From Bradyrhizobium guangdongense (GTDB lineage: Bacteria; Pseudomonadota; Alphaproteobacteria; Rhizobiales; Xanthobacteraceae), in assembly GCF_004114975.1 (NCBI RefSeq), contig NZ_CP030051.1, positions 1,674,001-1,738,000 of the forward strand: a stretch of DNA of 64,000 nt, given 5' to 3'. The notes under the pieces are model-generated. The model ran no database searches. It saw nothing but the letters and a program-made list of their open reading frames with translations, and was not told the DNA's origin. Every line of letters begins with the position of its first letter. The stretch's first letter is position 1. Position numbers and translations under genes: made by a program. This document shows, piece by piece, positions 18,933 through 27,699 of the stretch.

Positions 18933-21155
18933 ATGTCGATGGAAACTCCAAATCTCCCAGGTGGTCCCATGTCCGGGCTCGTCGCTTCGGCGGTGGAGTA
19001 TCTAGTGGACGCAGGACAGCGCAGCGTGCTGTTCCTGGACGTCATGCGCCGACGGGGGGACCAATATCGCGAGCACGTCGCGCAGACGGCGCCCCACGTC
19101 CTGCAATATGCCGCCGAACTGATCATCGACGGCCGCAAGCTCGACGAGCCGGTCAATTATGCGCTGGTCCGCATCATTCCCCCCAAGGGCGTCGAGATCG
19201 ATCCCGAGCGGCGGCCGTTCATCGTGGTCGATCCACGCGCCGGACACGGCCCGGGCATTGGCGGCTTCAAGGCCGATAGCGAGATCGGCGTTGCGATGAA
19301 GGCGGGTCATCCCTGCTATTTTGTCGGTTTCCTGCCCGAGCCAATGCCGGGGCAGACCATCGAGCGCATCGCCCGCGCCGAGGCGCTGTTCATCGAGAAG
19401 GTCATCAGCCTGCATCCCAAGGCCGACGGCAAGCCTTGCGTGATCGGCAACTGCCAGGCCGGCTGGGCCGTGATGATCCTGGCGTCGCTGCGGCCGGAGC
19501 TGTTCGGGCCGATCATCGTCGCCGGCGCGCCGCTCGCCTATTGGGCGGGCGTGCATGGCAAATATCCGATGCGCTATTCGGGCGGACTGCTGGGGGGAAG
19601 CTGGCTGACCGCGCTCGCCAGCGATCTTGGCGCCGGCAAGTTCGACGGCGCCTGGCTGGTGCAGAACTTCGAGAACCAGAATCCGTCGAACACGCTGTGG
19701 ACCAAGCAGTACAACGTCTATTCCAAGGTCGACACCGAAGCGGATCGTTATCTCGAATTCGAGCGCTGGTGGGGCGGCCACGTCAATCTGAACGCCGAGG
19801 AGATCCAGTTCATCGTCGATGAACTGTTCATCGGCAACAACCTGGCCGCCGGCAAGATCGAGATGTCCGACGGCCAGAAGGTCGATTTGCGAAACATTCG
19901 ATCGCCCATTCTGGTGTTCTGTTCCGAGGGCGACAACGTCACGCCCCCACAGCAGGCGTTGGACTGGATTCTGGATTGCTACGCGGATGTCGACGAGATC
20001 AGGGCTTACGGGCAGACCATCGTCTATACCGTCCACCAGAGCGTCGGGCATCTCGGCATCTTCGTCTCGGGCGGCGTCGCCAAGAAGGAGCATACGGAAT
20101 TCTCGGAGAACATCGATCTGATCGATGTGCTGCCGCCGGGGCTCTATGAGGCGACCTTCGAGGCCAAGGACGAGGAGACGACGAGCTCGGATCTCGTCGT
20201 AGGCAAGTGGGTCATGCGTTGCGAGGCGCGCACGCTCGACGACATCCGGGCGATGGGCGGCAATTCGCCGGAGGACGAGCGGCGATTTGCGGCCGCCAAG
20301 CGCCTCTCCGAGATCAATCTTGCGGCCTACCGGAAGTTCGTCCAGCCCTGGATCAAGAACGTCGTGAGTCCGCAATTGGCGGAGACGATGCGCAGCCTGC
20401 ATCCATTGCGGCTGCAGTACGAGGCCTTCAGCAGCCAGAACCCGCTGATGGCCTCCGTCAGGACTGCGGCAGAAGAGATCGAGGACAAGCGCAAGCCGGT
20501 CTCGAAAGATAATCCGTTCCTGGCGTTCCAGGAGCAGATATCCAAACAGATCGTCCATGCGCTCGATAGCTGGCGCGACGCAACGGAAGCGCTGAGCGAG
20601 ACGGTTTTTCTCAATCTCTACGGATCGCCTGCGGTGCAGGCTGCGCTTGGGATCGATCCGAAATCGGAGCCGTCGCGCCGGCGGGAGATGTCCGCCGAGC
20701 ACCGGGCGATGCTCGAGGCGCGGATCGCCGAACTGAAAGCCAAAATCGGCGAGGGCGGCCCGCGCGAGGCAGCCACCCGAAGCCTGCTCTATATCGGTTC
20801 GGCCCGCGGAATGGTCGACGAGCGCAGCATCGAGGCGCTGCGCCGGGTTCGGCGTGATTATGGTGGCCCTCGCCTGTCGCTGGCCGAGTTCAAGATGCTG
20901 GTTCGTGAGCAGTTCTTCATGCTGCTTCTGGACGAGGAAGGTGCGCTCGCAGCCATTCCGAAACTGATGCCTGATGACGCCAATCAACGCCGAGCTCTGT
21001 TCGGATCCCTGCGGGACGTGCTGTCTGCCAGCGGCGCGGTGGTGGGTGAACCTGCAAACCGTCTTCAGCGAATTGCGGCGCTTCTTGGAGTCGATACGGG
21101 AGAGGGGAGGAGCGCGAACAAAGTTGCCCCTTTCGACCAGGCGAGAGCGTCGTAG
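18933..21155 (+). CDS. DUF3141 protein, PHA-synthase-like alpha/beta hydrolase
   Basis: 740 aa. The N-terminal half is an alpha/beta-hydrolase fold with the box GNCQAGW, where the nucleophile is Cys174 rather than Ser, as in PhaC poly(3-hydroxyalkanoate) synthases. HGPGIGGFK and VNLNAEEIQFIVDELFIGNNLAAG also resemble PhaC. The C-terminal about 300 residues are helical and charged and are specific to DUF3141. The gene heads DUF3141-pta-ackA-fabI behind FixK box 2. Acyl-CoA chemistry related to PHA turnover is inferred from the Cys and the neighbours; no activity is established. Confidence 0.82.
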   Translation: MSMETPNLPGGPMSGLVASAVEYLVDAGQRSVLFLDVMRRRGDQYREHVAQTAPHVLQYAAELIIDGRKLDEPVNYALVRIIPPKGVEIDPERRPFIVVDPRAGHGPGIGGFKADSEIGVAMKAGHPCYFVGFLPEPMPGQTIERIARAEALFIEKVISLHPKADGKPCVIGNCQAGWAVMILASLRPELFGPIIVAGAPLAYWAGVHGKYPMRYSGGLLGGSWLTALASDLGAGKFDGAWLVQNFENQNPSNTLWTKQYNVYSKVDTEADRYLEFERWWGGHVNLNAEEIQFIVDELFIGNNLAAGKIEMSDGQKVDLRNIRSPILVFCSEGDNVTPPQQALDWILDCYADVDEIRAYGQTIVYTVHQSVGHLGIFVSGGVAKKEHTEFSENIDLIDVLPPGLYEATFEAKDEETTSSDLVVGKWVMRCEARTLDDIRAMGGNSPEDERRFAAAKRLSEINLAAYRKFVQPWIKNVVSPQLAETMRSLHPLRLQYEAFSSQNPLMASVRTAAEEIEDKRKPVSKDNPFLAFQEQISKQIVHALDSWRDATEALSETVFLNLYGSPAVQAALGIDPKSEPSRRREMSAEHRAMLEARIAELKAKIGEGGPREAATRSLLYIGSARGMVDERSIEALRRVRRDYGGPRLSLAEFKMLVREQFFMLLLDEEGALAAIPKLMPDDANQRRALFGSLRDVLSASGAVVGEPANRLQRIAALLGVDTGEGRSANKVAPFDQARAS

Positions 21156-21184
21156 CGGCCATTAAGAGGATCGGGAGCAACGTC

Positions 21185-22147
21185 ATGGCAGCCGAAACCG
21201 GACAATCGCAATCCTCCAGCAAATATGACCGGCTGATTGCGGCAGCCAAGGCGATCCCTCCGGCTCCGACTGTCGTGGTGCATCCCTGCGACGAAACCTC
21301 CCTGCGCGGCGCGGTTGACAGCGCACAAGCCGGCATCATCCGGCCGATCCTGGTTGGCCCCGAAGGCAAGGTCAAGGATACGGCCAGAAAGTTCGATCTG
21401 GACATCTCGGGCTTCGAGGTTGTCGATGCCGCGCATAGCGAGGACGCCGCCGCCAAAGGGGTCGAGCTGATCCACGCCGCCAAAGGCGAGCTGCTGATGA
21501 AGGGCAGTCTGCATACGGACGAGCTGATGCGTGCTGTTACGGCCAAGGTCGGAGGCCTGCGCACTGATCGTCGCATCAGCCATGTGTTCGTCATGGACGT
21601 CCCAGCCTATGCCGAGACGCTATTCGTGACGGACGCTGCGATCAACATCTTCCCCGACCTCGACGCCAAGCGCGACATCATCCAGAACGCGATTGATCTC
21701 TATACGCAGGCCGGCTTCGGCAAGGCGCCGCGCGTCGCCATCCTGTCGGCGGTCGAGACCGTCACCTCCAAGATTCCGTCGACCATCGAGGCGGCCGCGC
21801 TGTGCAAGATGGCCGATCGCGGCCAGATCACGGGCGGCGTGCTTGACGGGCCGCTGGCGTTCGACAATGCGATCGACCCTGAGGCAGCGCGCATCAAGGG
21901 CATCAAGTCCGAGGTCGCCGGCCGGGCGCAGATCCTCGTCGTTCCGGATCTAGAGGCCGGGAACATGTTGGCTAAGAACCTCGCCTACTTCGCCAAGGCT
22001 GATGGGGCCGGCATCGTGCTTGGCGCGCGCGTGCCGGTCGTCCTGACCTCGCGGGCCGATACGCCGCGCGTGCGAATGGCCTCTTGCGCGGTGGCATCGC
22101 TTTACGCCAACGCGCGTCGCCAGCATGCTCCCACGATAGCTGCGTGA
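21185..22147 (+). CDS. Phosphate acetyl/butyryltransferase
   Basis: 320 aa, PTA/PTB domain throughout: [19 protein letters not shown], an Ala-rich middle, [23 protein letters not shown] and the C-terminal [39 protein letters not shown]. It lacks the P-loop extension of long Pta proteins and fits the short Pta/Ptb type. It converts an acyl-CoA plus phosphate to acyl-phosphate, the donor for the acetate kinase encoded 5 nt downstream. Together they give ATP by substrate-level phosphorylation. Confidence 0.88.
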   Translation: MAAETGQSQSSSKYDRLIAAAKAIPPAPTVVVHPCDETSLRGAVDSAQAGIIRPILVGPEGKVKDTARKFDLDISGFEVVDAAHSEDAAAKGVELIHAAKGELLMKGSLHTDELMRAVTAKVGGLRTDRRISHVFVMDVPAYAETLFVTDAAINIFPDLDAKRDIIQNAIDLYTQAGFGKAPRVAILSAVETVTSKIPSTIEAAALCKMADRGQITGGVLDGPLAFDNAIDPEAARIKGIKSEVAGRAQILVVPDLEAGNMLAKNLAYFAKADGAGIVLGARVPVVLTSRADTPRVRMASCAVASLYANARRQHAPTIAA

Positions 22148-22152
22148 CCGCC

Positions 22153-23367
22153 ATGGATACGATCCTCGTCGTCAACGCCGGCTCCTCCAGCGTCAAGTTC
22201 CAGATCTTCTCGGTCGAGTGCGAAGGACGACTCCGGCGGCAGATAAAGGGGCAGATGGACGGCATCGGCGCTCGTCCGCGGCTGAAGGCGAGCGGCGCGG
22301 GGGGCGAGTCCCTGGCCGATCGCGCCTATCCGATCGAGGCGGTGCCGGACGTTTCAACTGCAATGGGCGTCGCCGGCGCGTGGCTGCGCGAGGAGCTTCG
22401 CATTCACCCGATTGCTGTCGGGCATCGGGTCGTGCATGGGGGGCCGGATTACGACAAGCCTGTCCTGATCGACCATGGCGTGGTGGCTCGGCTGGAGCGC
22501 TTCATCAATCTCGCGCCGTTGCACCAGCCGCACAATCTGGCGCCGATCCGATCGATCCTGACGAATTTTCCGACGCTGCCGCAGGTCGCCTGCTTCGACA
22601 CCGCATTTCACCGAACGCACGGTGCTCTCGCGGATTACTACGCGATCCCGCATCGGCTTCATGCCGAGGGGGTGCGGCGCTATGGCTTTCATGGCCTGTC
22701 CTACGAGTACATCGCAAGGACCCTGCCGAGCGTCGCTCCCGAAATCGCAAAGCGTCGGGTAATCGTCGCTCACCTCGGCAGTGGCGCCTCGATGTGCGCG
22801 ATGAAGGATGGCCGAAGCGTCGAGAGCACCATGGGTTTCACTGCGCTGGACGGTCTGCCGATGGGTACGCGGCCGGGCCAGCTTGATCCCGGCGTCGTGC
22901 TCTATCTGTTGGCCGAGAAGGGTATGTCGGCCGCAGGCGTGCAGGATTTCCTCTACCGCGAATGCGGCTTGAAGGGGCTTTCCGGCGTCAGCAACGATAT
23001 GCGCGAGCTGGAAAGGAGCGAGGATCCCAAGGCAAAGCTTGCGATCGACTATTTCGCCTATCGGATCGGCCTCAACGCCGGCATGCTGGCAGCGGCCTTG
23101 CAGGGCTTGGATGCTTTCGTCTTCACGGCCGGCATCGGCGAGAATTCCGCAACTATTCGTGCTCGCGTGGCCGAGCAGCTGGGCTGGCTCGGGGTCGCGC
23201 TCGACCCGCTCGAAAACTCTCGCCACGCACCGCTGATCTCGCGCTCCGGAAGTCTGATCCCTGTTTACGTGGTGCCGACCGACGAAGAGCTGATGATCGC
23301 ACAGCATACGCTGTCGCTGCTGATGAGCACACCATCGAGCAACCCCAGACAAGAGAGGGTGTCATGA
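22153..23367 (+). CDS. ackA: Acetate kinase
   Basis: 404 aa from ATG 22153 ([16 protein letters not shown], the acetokinase N-terminal signature). The phosphate-loop regions [16 protein letters not shown] and [13 protein letters not shown], and the signature HRVVHGG, are all present. It makes acetate and ATP from acetyl-phosphate. It begins 5 nt after pta and overlaps fabI by ATGA. The operon places fermentative ATP generation under a FixK box, logical during oxygen limitation. Confidence 0.94.
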   Translation: MDTILVVNAGSSSVKFQIFSVECEGRLRRQIKGQMDGIGARPRLKASGAGGESLADRAYPIEAVPDVSTAMGVAGAWLREELRIHPIAVGHRVVHGGPDYDKPVLIDHGVVARLERFINLAPLHQPHNLAPIRSILTNFPTLPQVACFDTAFHRTHGALADYYAIPHRLHAEGVRRYGFHGLSYEYIARTLPSVAPEIAKRRVIVAHLGSGASMCAMKDGRSVESTMGFTALDGLPMGTRPGQLDPGVVLYLLAEKGMSAAGVQDFLYRECGLKGLSGVSNDMRELERSEDPKAKLAIDYFAYRIGLNAGMLAAALQGLDAFVFTAGIGENSATIRARVAEQLGWLGVALDPLENSRHAPLISRSGSLIPVYVVPTDEELMIAQHTLSLLMSTPSSNPRQERVS

Positions 23368-24152
23368 TTCCCGTGTATCCGGAAACCAAGGTTGCCTTGA
23401 AGGGCAAGAAGGGGCTCGTCGTCGGTATCGCCAACGATCAATCCATCGCCTGGGGCTGCGCCAGGGCGTTCCGTGCCCTCGGTGCCGAGCTTGCAGTGAC
23501 TTATCTGAACGACCGAGCGAAGAAGCACGTCGAGCCGCTCGCCCAGGCGCTCGAAGCGCCGATCTTCATGCCGCTCGACGTGATGGTCGAAGGCCAGACC
23601 GAGCAGGTTTTCGAACGCATCGCGAAGGAGTGGGGTCAGCTCGATTTCCTGCTGCACTCGATCGCCTTCTCGCCCAAGGAGGCGCTGCACGGCCGGGTCG
23701 TCGATGTCGGCCGCGAGGGCTTCCTCAAGACCATGGAGGTCTCGTGCTGGTCGTTCCTGCGGATGGCTCATCTGGCTGAGCCGCTGATGAAGAACGGCGG
23801 CACGATGTTCACCATGACCTATTATGGCAGCCAGATGGTGGTCGAGAACTACAACATCATGGGTGTGGCGAAAGCCGCGCTGGAATCAGCAGTCCGTTAT
23901 GCCGCGGCCGAACTGGGGCCGAAAGGAATCCGCGTGCACGCGATCTCGCCGGGCCCGCTGGCCACCCGTGCGGCCTCGGGCATCCCGGAGTTCGACGAAC
24001 TGATGGACAAGGCGCAATCGAAGGCACCGGCGCGGAGCCTGGTGAGCATCGACGATGTGGGCAATGCCACCGCGTTTCTGGCGCTCGACGGTGCCAAGCT
24101 CATGACCGGCGGGGTGCTCTACATCGATGGCGGCTATCACATCATCGACTAG
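23364..24152 (+). CDS. fabI: Enoyl-[acyl-carrier-protein] reductase (NADH), FabI type
   Basis: 262 aa, SDR fold. Nucleotide site [18 protein letters not shown]; active site Y...[12 protein letters not shown] (Tyr/Lys with FabI spacing); C-terminal [15 protein letters not shown] and [13 protein letters not shown]. FabI reduces trans-2-enoyl-ACP in fatty-acid synthesis. A copy coupled to ackA (ATGA overlap) instead of to other fab genes suggests a second FabI, possibly acting as an NADH sink or in acyl supply under hypoxia; that role is inferred. The operon ends 30 nt before a convergent gene. Confidence 0.9.
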   Translation: MIPVYPETKVALKGKKGLVVGIANDQSIAWGCARAFRALGAELAVTYLNDRAKKHVEPLAQALEAPIFMPLDVMVEGQTEQVFERIAKEWGQLDFLLHSIAFSPKEALHGRVVDVGREGFLKTMEVSCWSFLRMAHLAEPLMKNGGTMFTMTYYGSQMVVENYNIMGVAKAALESAVRYAAAELGPKGIRVHAISPGPLATRAASGIPEFDELMDKAQSKAPARSLVSIDDVGNATAFLALDGAKLMTGGVLYIDGGYHIID

Positions 24153-24182
24153 AGGACTGGATCGCGCCGATCGCGCGAGCAC

Positions 24183-24659
24183 TCACCGATAGTGCAGCGC
24201 GATCAGCTCGGCGACACAGGCCGGCTTCGTGCCGCCCTCGATCTCGATCACGAGATGATAGTTCACGCGCAAGCCGTCGGGAGGCACGTCTTCAGCTTCG
24301 GCAACGGTCACGCGTCCTCGTAGTCTGGATCCTGCCGGCACGGGCGCCAGGTAGCGGATCCGGTCCGCGCCATAGTTGAGGGTATTGCGCAACCCCTTCA
24401 GGCCGATCACTGATCGGATGAAGAGAGGCGCGAGCGCCAGCGACAATAGTCCGTGGGCGATGGTCTTGCCGCCCGGCATCTCCTTCCTGGCGCGCTCCTG
24501 ATCGACGTGAATCCATTGCTCGTCGCAGGTCGCTTCGGCGAACTGATTGATCCGTTCCTGGGTGATCTCGACCCAGTCGCTGACCCCGATCTCGGTGCCG
24601 ACGGCCGCCTTAATCTCTTTGAAATCGCTGAATATGCGCATATTCCCTCGCCCGCTCAT
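24183..24659 (-). CDS. MaoC-like (R)-specific enoyl-CoA hydratase
   Basis: 158 aa hot-dog protein of the NodN/MaoC type: TQERINQFAEATCDEQWIHVD carries the hydratase Asp/His pair, followed by GKTIAHGLLSLAL and RIRYLAPVPAGSRLRGRV. It hydrates 2-enoyl-CoA to (R)-3-hydroxyacyl-CoA, the PHA monomer form. The start overlaps the upstream CoA-transferase stop (ATGA); an internal ATG at 24641 is an alternative. It is the third gene of the minus operon driven from FixK box 3. Confidence 0.85.
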   Translation of the reverse strand: MSGRGNMRIFSDFKEIKAAVGTEIGVSDWVEITQERINQFAEATCDEQWIHVDQERARKEMPGGKTIAHGLLSLALAPLFIRSVIGLKGLRNTLNYGADRIRYLAPVPAGSRLRGRVTVAEAEDVPPDGLRVNYHLVIEIEGGTKPACVAELIALHYR

Positions 24660-25306
24660 ATCTTCATTTCGGGAACGCGGTCGCCGACAACCAGCTCAGC
24701 CTCCGTGACGGCCATTACCTCGCCGACGCTAATGCCGGGAGCAGTCTCGAGAAGTGTGGCCTTGCCGCCGGGAAACCCAATCACGGCGAGATCGGTGACT
24801 ACCAGGCTGACCGGCCGGCTGGACGTCAGCGGCAGGTTGCACTGCTTGACGATCTTCGACTTACCCTTCGCCGCATGTTGCATGGCGACGATGACCCGTC
24901 TGGCGCCGCTCACCAGATCCATGGCGCCGCCCATGCCGGGCACCATCTTGCCGGGGATCATCCAGTTGGCGAGATGGCCGCCTGCATCGACCTGCAGACC
25001 TCCGAGCACGGTGACATCGACATGGCCGCCCCGGATCAGTCCGAAGGACATGGCGCTGTCGAACGTGCTTGCGCCCGGCAGCGCGCTGATCGGCTTTCCG
25101 CCGGCATCGGTGAGCAGCGGGTGCTCCAGTCCCTGTTCGGGAATTGGTCCAGTGCCGATCAGTCCGTTCTCGGACTGGAAGAACACCTTTAATTCGGGCG
25201 AAACATAGTTGGCGACCAGTGTCGGAATGCCGATGCCGAGGTTGACGAGATTGCCCGGCTTGAGCTCCTGCGCGACACGGCGGGCGATGATCTCCTGTGC
25301 GTCCAT
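24656..25306 (-). CDS. 3-oxoacid / acetate CoA-transferase, beta subunit
   Basis: 216 aa. The catalytic Glu is in the motif QSENGLIG, preceded by NLGIGIPTLVANYV and followed by GGHVDVTVLGGLQVDAGGHLANWMIPGK, all standard for ScoB/AtoA subunits. It moves CoA between an acyl-CoA and a carboxylate (acetoacetate/succinate or acetate/butyrate); the pair cannot be told from sequence. It lies 4 nt downstream of the alpha subunit gene. Confidence 0.9.
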   Translation of the reverse strand: MDAQEIIARRVAQELKPGNLVNLGIGIPTLVANYVSPELKVFFQSENGLIGTGPIPEQGLEHPLLTDAGGKPISALPGASTFDSAMSFGLIRGGHVDVTVLGGLQVDAGGHLANWMIPGKMVPGMGGAMDLVSGARRVIVAMQHAAKGKSKIVKQCNLPLTSSRPVSLVVTDLAVIGFPGGKATLLETAPGISVGEVMAVTEAELVVGDRVPEMKI

Positions 25307-25310
25307 GATC

Positions 25311-25964
25311 TCACCCGTTCGCGTTGGTGACGAGATAGTCGACGAGCGGCGCCGGCGTCATGACGTGGTCGGGCGCGATCACGCCAACGGGCACGATGTG
25401 CTCCGCGGTCACGATCACGGTATCGGCCGCCATGGCCATCACCGGGTTGAAATTGCGAGAGGTTAGCGCGTAGGAGAGATTGCCGAGGTAATCGGCGAGG
25501 AAGGCGTGCACCAGCGCGAATTGCGCGCGCAGGGCGGTCTCAAGCAGATACGGCCTGCCGTCGACCTCGATCTGGCGCTTGCCTTCCGCGACCAGCGTGC
25601 CGACGCCTGTCGGTGTCAGCACGCCGCCCAGGCCGCAGCCGCCGGCGCGAATGCGTTCGGCAAAAGTGCCCTGCGGAATCAGATCGACTCCGATCTGATT
25701 GGTGAGCATCTGCTGCTGCGCCTTGGGGTTCAGGCCGATATGGGTGGCAGTCAGCCGCGAGACCAGCGCTGCGTCAAACAGCTTGCCGACACCCTTGCCG
25801 GGGGTTGCTGCGTCGTTGCTGATGATCGTGAGGCCGCTCTTCTTCTGTCGAACGACCTCGTCGAGCAAGCGCTCCGGTGTCCCGACCCCCATGAATCCGC
25901 CAACCATGATGCTCGCGCCGGTTGGGATCATCGCCACGGCTTCTTCGACGGATACGGCCCTCAT
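25311..25964 (-). CDS. 3-oxoacid / acetate CoA-transferase, alpha subunit
   Basis: 217 aa with the glycine-rich N-terminal signature ASIMVGGFMGVGTPERLLDE, then GCGLGGVLTPTGVGTLVAEGK and ALTSRNFNPVMAMAADTVIV. It is the partner of the beta subunit. It leads the operon scoA-scoB-maoC 57 nt from FixK box 3. With the convergent pta-ackA-fabI operon it forms an acyl-CoA and short-chain acid module. Confidence 0.9.
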   Translation of the reverse strand: MRAVSVEEAVAMIPTGASIMVGGFMGVGTPERLLDEVVRQKKSGLTIISNDAATPGKGVGKLFDAALVSRLTATHIGLNPKAQQQMLTNQIGVDLIPQGTFAERIRAGGCGLGGVLTPTGVGTLVAEGKRQIEVDGRPYLLETALRAQFALVHAFLADYLGNLSYALTSRNFNPVMAMAADTVIVTAEHIVPVGVIAPDHVMTPAPLVDYLVTNANG

Positions 25965-26021
25965 GGTCGGAACTCCGGTCAGTTCGTCGACGGAATGTTG
26001 GCGGGCGGTCAGAGTAGTCCT

Positions 26022-26035
26022 TTGACCTGAGTCAA
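26022..26035 (-). promoter_or_regulatory. FixK/FNR box 3
   Basis: TTGACCTGAGTCAA on the plus strand, 57 nt upstream of the CoA-transferase alpha ATG. The preceding minus-strand gene ends inside it: its TGA is 26034-26032. Confidence 0.8.
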
Positions 26036-26643
26036 GGCTTCACGCCATTTTCGTCGCCCGAAATATCGATGCTCTCGAGCATCTCGCGCCACAGCTTGCG
26101 CACCTCGGCGTGGCGCCGTTCGAGCGCGGCGCTCACGGCGTCGCGAAATGGCAGGAGGCTTTCTCCCTTCAGGAACATAATTTGCGCTTGCAACAACCGG
26201 CCGCTCTCGAACTCAACGCGCCGCAGCGCCATCGCGAAGGGATCGTTCGCGTTCGCCTCGACCGGAAGCAGAGCCGCCGGCCTGATACCGGCGTGGATCG
26301 CGTGAGCGAGAGTTGCAAGATCAACGGCAAACGCCAGCGATTGATCCGGAATGCCATCCGCCGCCGCAGGAAACCAGGCGGTCTCCCAGGCCGCCGCGAG
26401 ATAGCCGAGGGCGAGGTCCGGCGTCCAATGAGTTGCGCGCAGGAGCAGAGAGACAATTTCGGACTCGTTGTAGAACTGCGCGTTCAGCTCGGTCTGCCAG
26501 GCTGATTCCAGCCTCAGAGGAAGGGCGAGAGCGAAGCGACGCCCAAGCGCGCCATGGGCCGAGACCAGGAAGCTCGCGACACGGGTCTGCTGCCGGGCAG
26601 GTACGCGCCCATCGGAATCGAGCGGACCGAAGAAGGTACTCAT
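26032..26643 (-). CDS. Hypothetical protein (203 aa)
   Basis: No signal peptide, no TM segment and no motif that I recognise. It is rich in Ala, Leu and Arg and predicted largely helical (ETAWFPAAADGIPDQSLAFAVDLATLAHAIHAG; VEFESGRLLQAQIMFLKGES). It overlaps the stop of the upstream hydrolase by ATGA, so the two are co-expressed from FixK box 4. It may be an accessory to that hydrolase; this is only neighbourhood inference. Confidence 0.65.
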   Translation of the reverse strand: MSTFFGPLDSDGRVPARQQTRVASFLVSAHGALGRRFALALPLRLESAWQTELNAQFYNESEIVSLLLRATHWTPDLALGYLAAAWETAWFPAAADGIPDQSLAFAVDLATLAHAIHAGIRPAALLPVEANANDPFAMALRRVEFESGRLLQAQIMFLKGESLLPFRDAVSAALERRHAEVRKLWREMLESIDISGDENGVKP

Positions 26644-27566
26644 GCGATCGCTCCCTTGACCGGGATCGCGCGCAGATGGTCGTAACCGGCAGGAAACGGC
26701 ATGAGCTCGCCGCCCGCCTCGTCCGGGGCGATCCAGACCGACTTGTTGCCTTGCCAGCGTCCAGCCATCACGTCATCCGCGAAGCGGGCGAGTAAATCGG
26801 CCGTCAGTGCTGGCTTCTCCAGCGTGAAGGCATGGTAAGCCCGCGGGATGATGACGAGGCTGCTGTTGGGAATTTGAACGCGCAACGTCTCGTGCAGCGC
26901 GCGTGGCGTGAGGAAATCGAACTCGCCGTTCAAGATCATCGTGGGCACGCCGATCGACGCCAGTTGCGGCGTCAGCGGCTGGAAGTCGAGGAAGGATTCC
27001 ATCAGGTTCTGCAGGGCGTAGACGTCGTTCACGAGCCAGCCCTGCCGCTTCACGCTGTCGAGCTTGTCCAGCACCGGCGCCAGCCAGTGGTCGGAGACGT
27101 TCATCGGCAGCAGCAGATCCTGCAGATAGCTGGTACCGCCGAGGATCAGGCCGGTGCGCAGCGCGTTTCCGAGCAGGAAAAGTTGCGGTGGCAGCTCGGC
27201 GAAGCAGCTCATCGGCACCAGCCCTGATAGTCGGTCGCCATATGCGATGGCATAGCGCAGCGCTATCAGGCCGCCGAAGCTGATGCCGCTCAGGAACACG
27301 GGCCCACTGCCGAGCTCCTGGATCAGGAGGTGCAGGGCCATAACCTGATCGTCCTGGCTGATGAAGAGCGCAGGTTTGTCGGACTCGCCCTGACCCAGCA
27401 GATCGAACGTTGCGACGCGGAAACCGCGCGCGATGAGCGCATCGCGATAGGCGGCCCACAGCTCGGCATATTGCGTCAGGCCGTTGACCAGCACGTAAGC
27501 CGGTGCGTCGGCAGGGCCGTCAAGCTCGTAGCGGATCCGATGCGAGCCGTGGCTGAGAAAGGGCAT
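26640..27566 (-). CDS. Alpha/beta hydrolase
   Basis: 308 aa from ATG 27566; a longer start at 27623 would cross the FixK box. Fold landmarks: oxyanion region VLVNGLTQYAELW, FDLLGQGESDKP, nucleophile elbow GISFGG (Ser96), an Asp after GEFDFLTP and the His in PRAYHAF. It looks like an esterase/lipase or MhpC-type enzyme; the substrate is unknown. It is divergent from the large double hydrolase at 27700, with FixK box 4 between them. Confidence 0.8.
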   Translation of the reverse strand: MPFLSHGSHRIRYELDGPADAPAYVLVNGLTQYAELWAAYRDALIARGFRVATFDLLGQGESDKPALFISQDDQVMALHLLIQELGSGPVFLSGISFGGLIALRYAIAYGDRLSGLVPMSCFAELPPQLFLLGNALRTGLILGGTSYLQDLLLPMNVSDHWLAPVLDKLDSVKRQGWLVNDVYALQNLMESFLDFQPLTPQLASIGVPTMILNGEFDFLTPRALHETLRVQIPNSSLVIIPRAYHAFTLEKPALTADLLARFADDVMAGRWQGNKSVWIAPDEAGGELMPFPAGYDHLRAIPVKGAIA

Positions 27567-27627
27567 TGCGGCGATCCCGCGGGTAATTCGGTGCCGAAAC
27601 ATCCTTGGCCAGTACTTCCGCAATCCG

Positions 27628-27641
27628 TTGAGTTAAGTCAA
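27628..27641. promoter_or_regulatory. FixK/FNR box 4, divergent
   Basis: TTGAGTTAAGTCAA, 61 nt from the minus-strand hydrolase ATG (27566) and 58 nt from the plus-strand ATG (27700). The symmetric placement suggests that both are driven from it. Confidence 0.85.
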
Positions 27642-27699
27642 AGGATGCCGCGCAGCCGCTCCTAGCCTTCGATCAGAACAATTGCCGGAGGATATCGCC

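Noticed and set aside
19002..20987. 661-aa minus-strand open frame opposite DUF3141
   Set aside because: Shadow of a conserved plus-strand gene; biased composition and no RBS.
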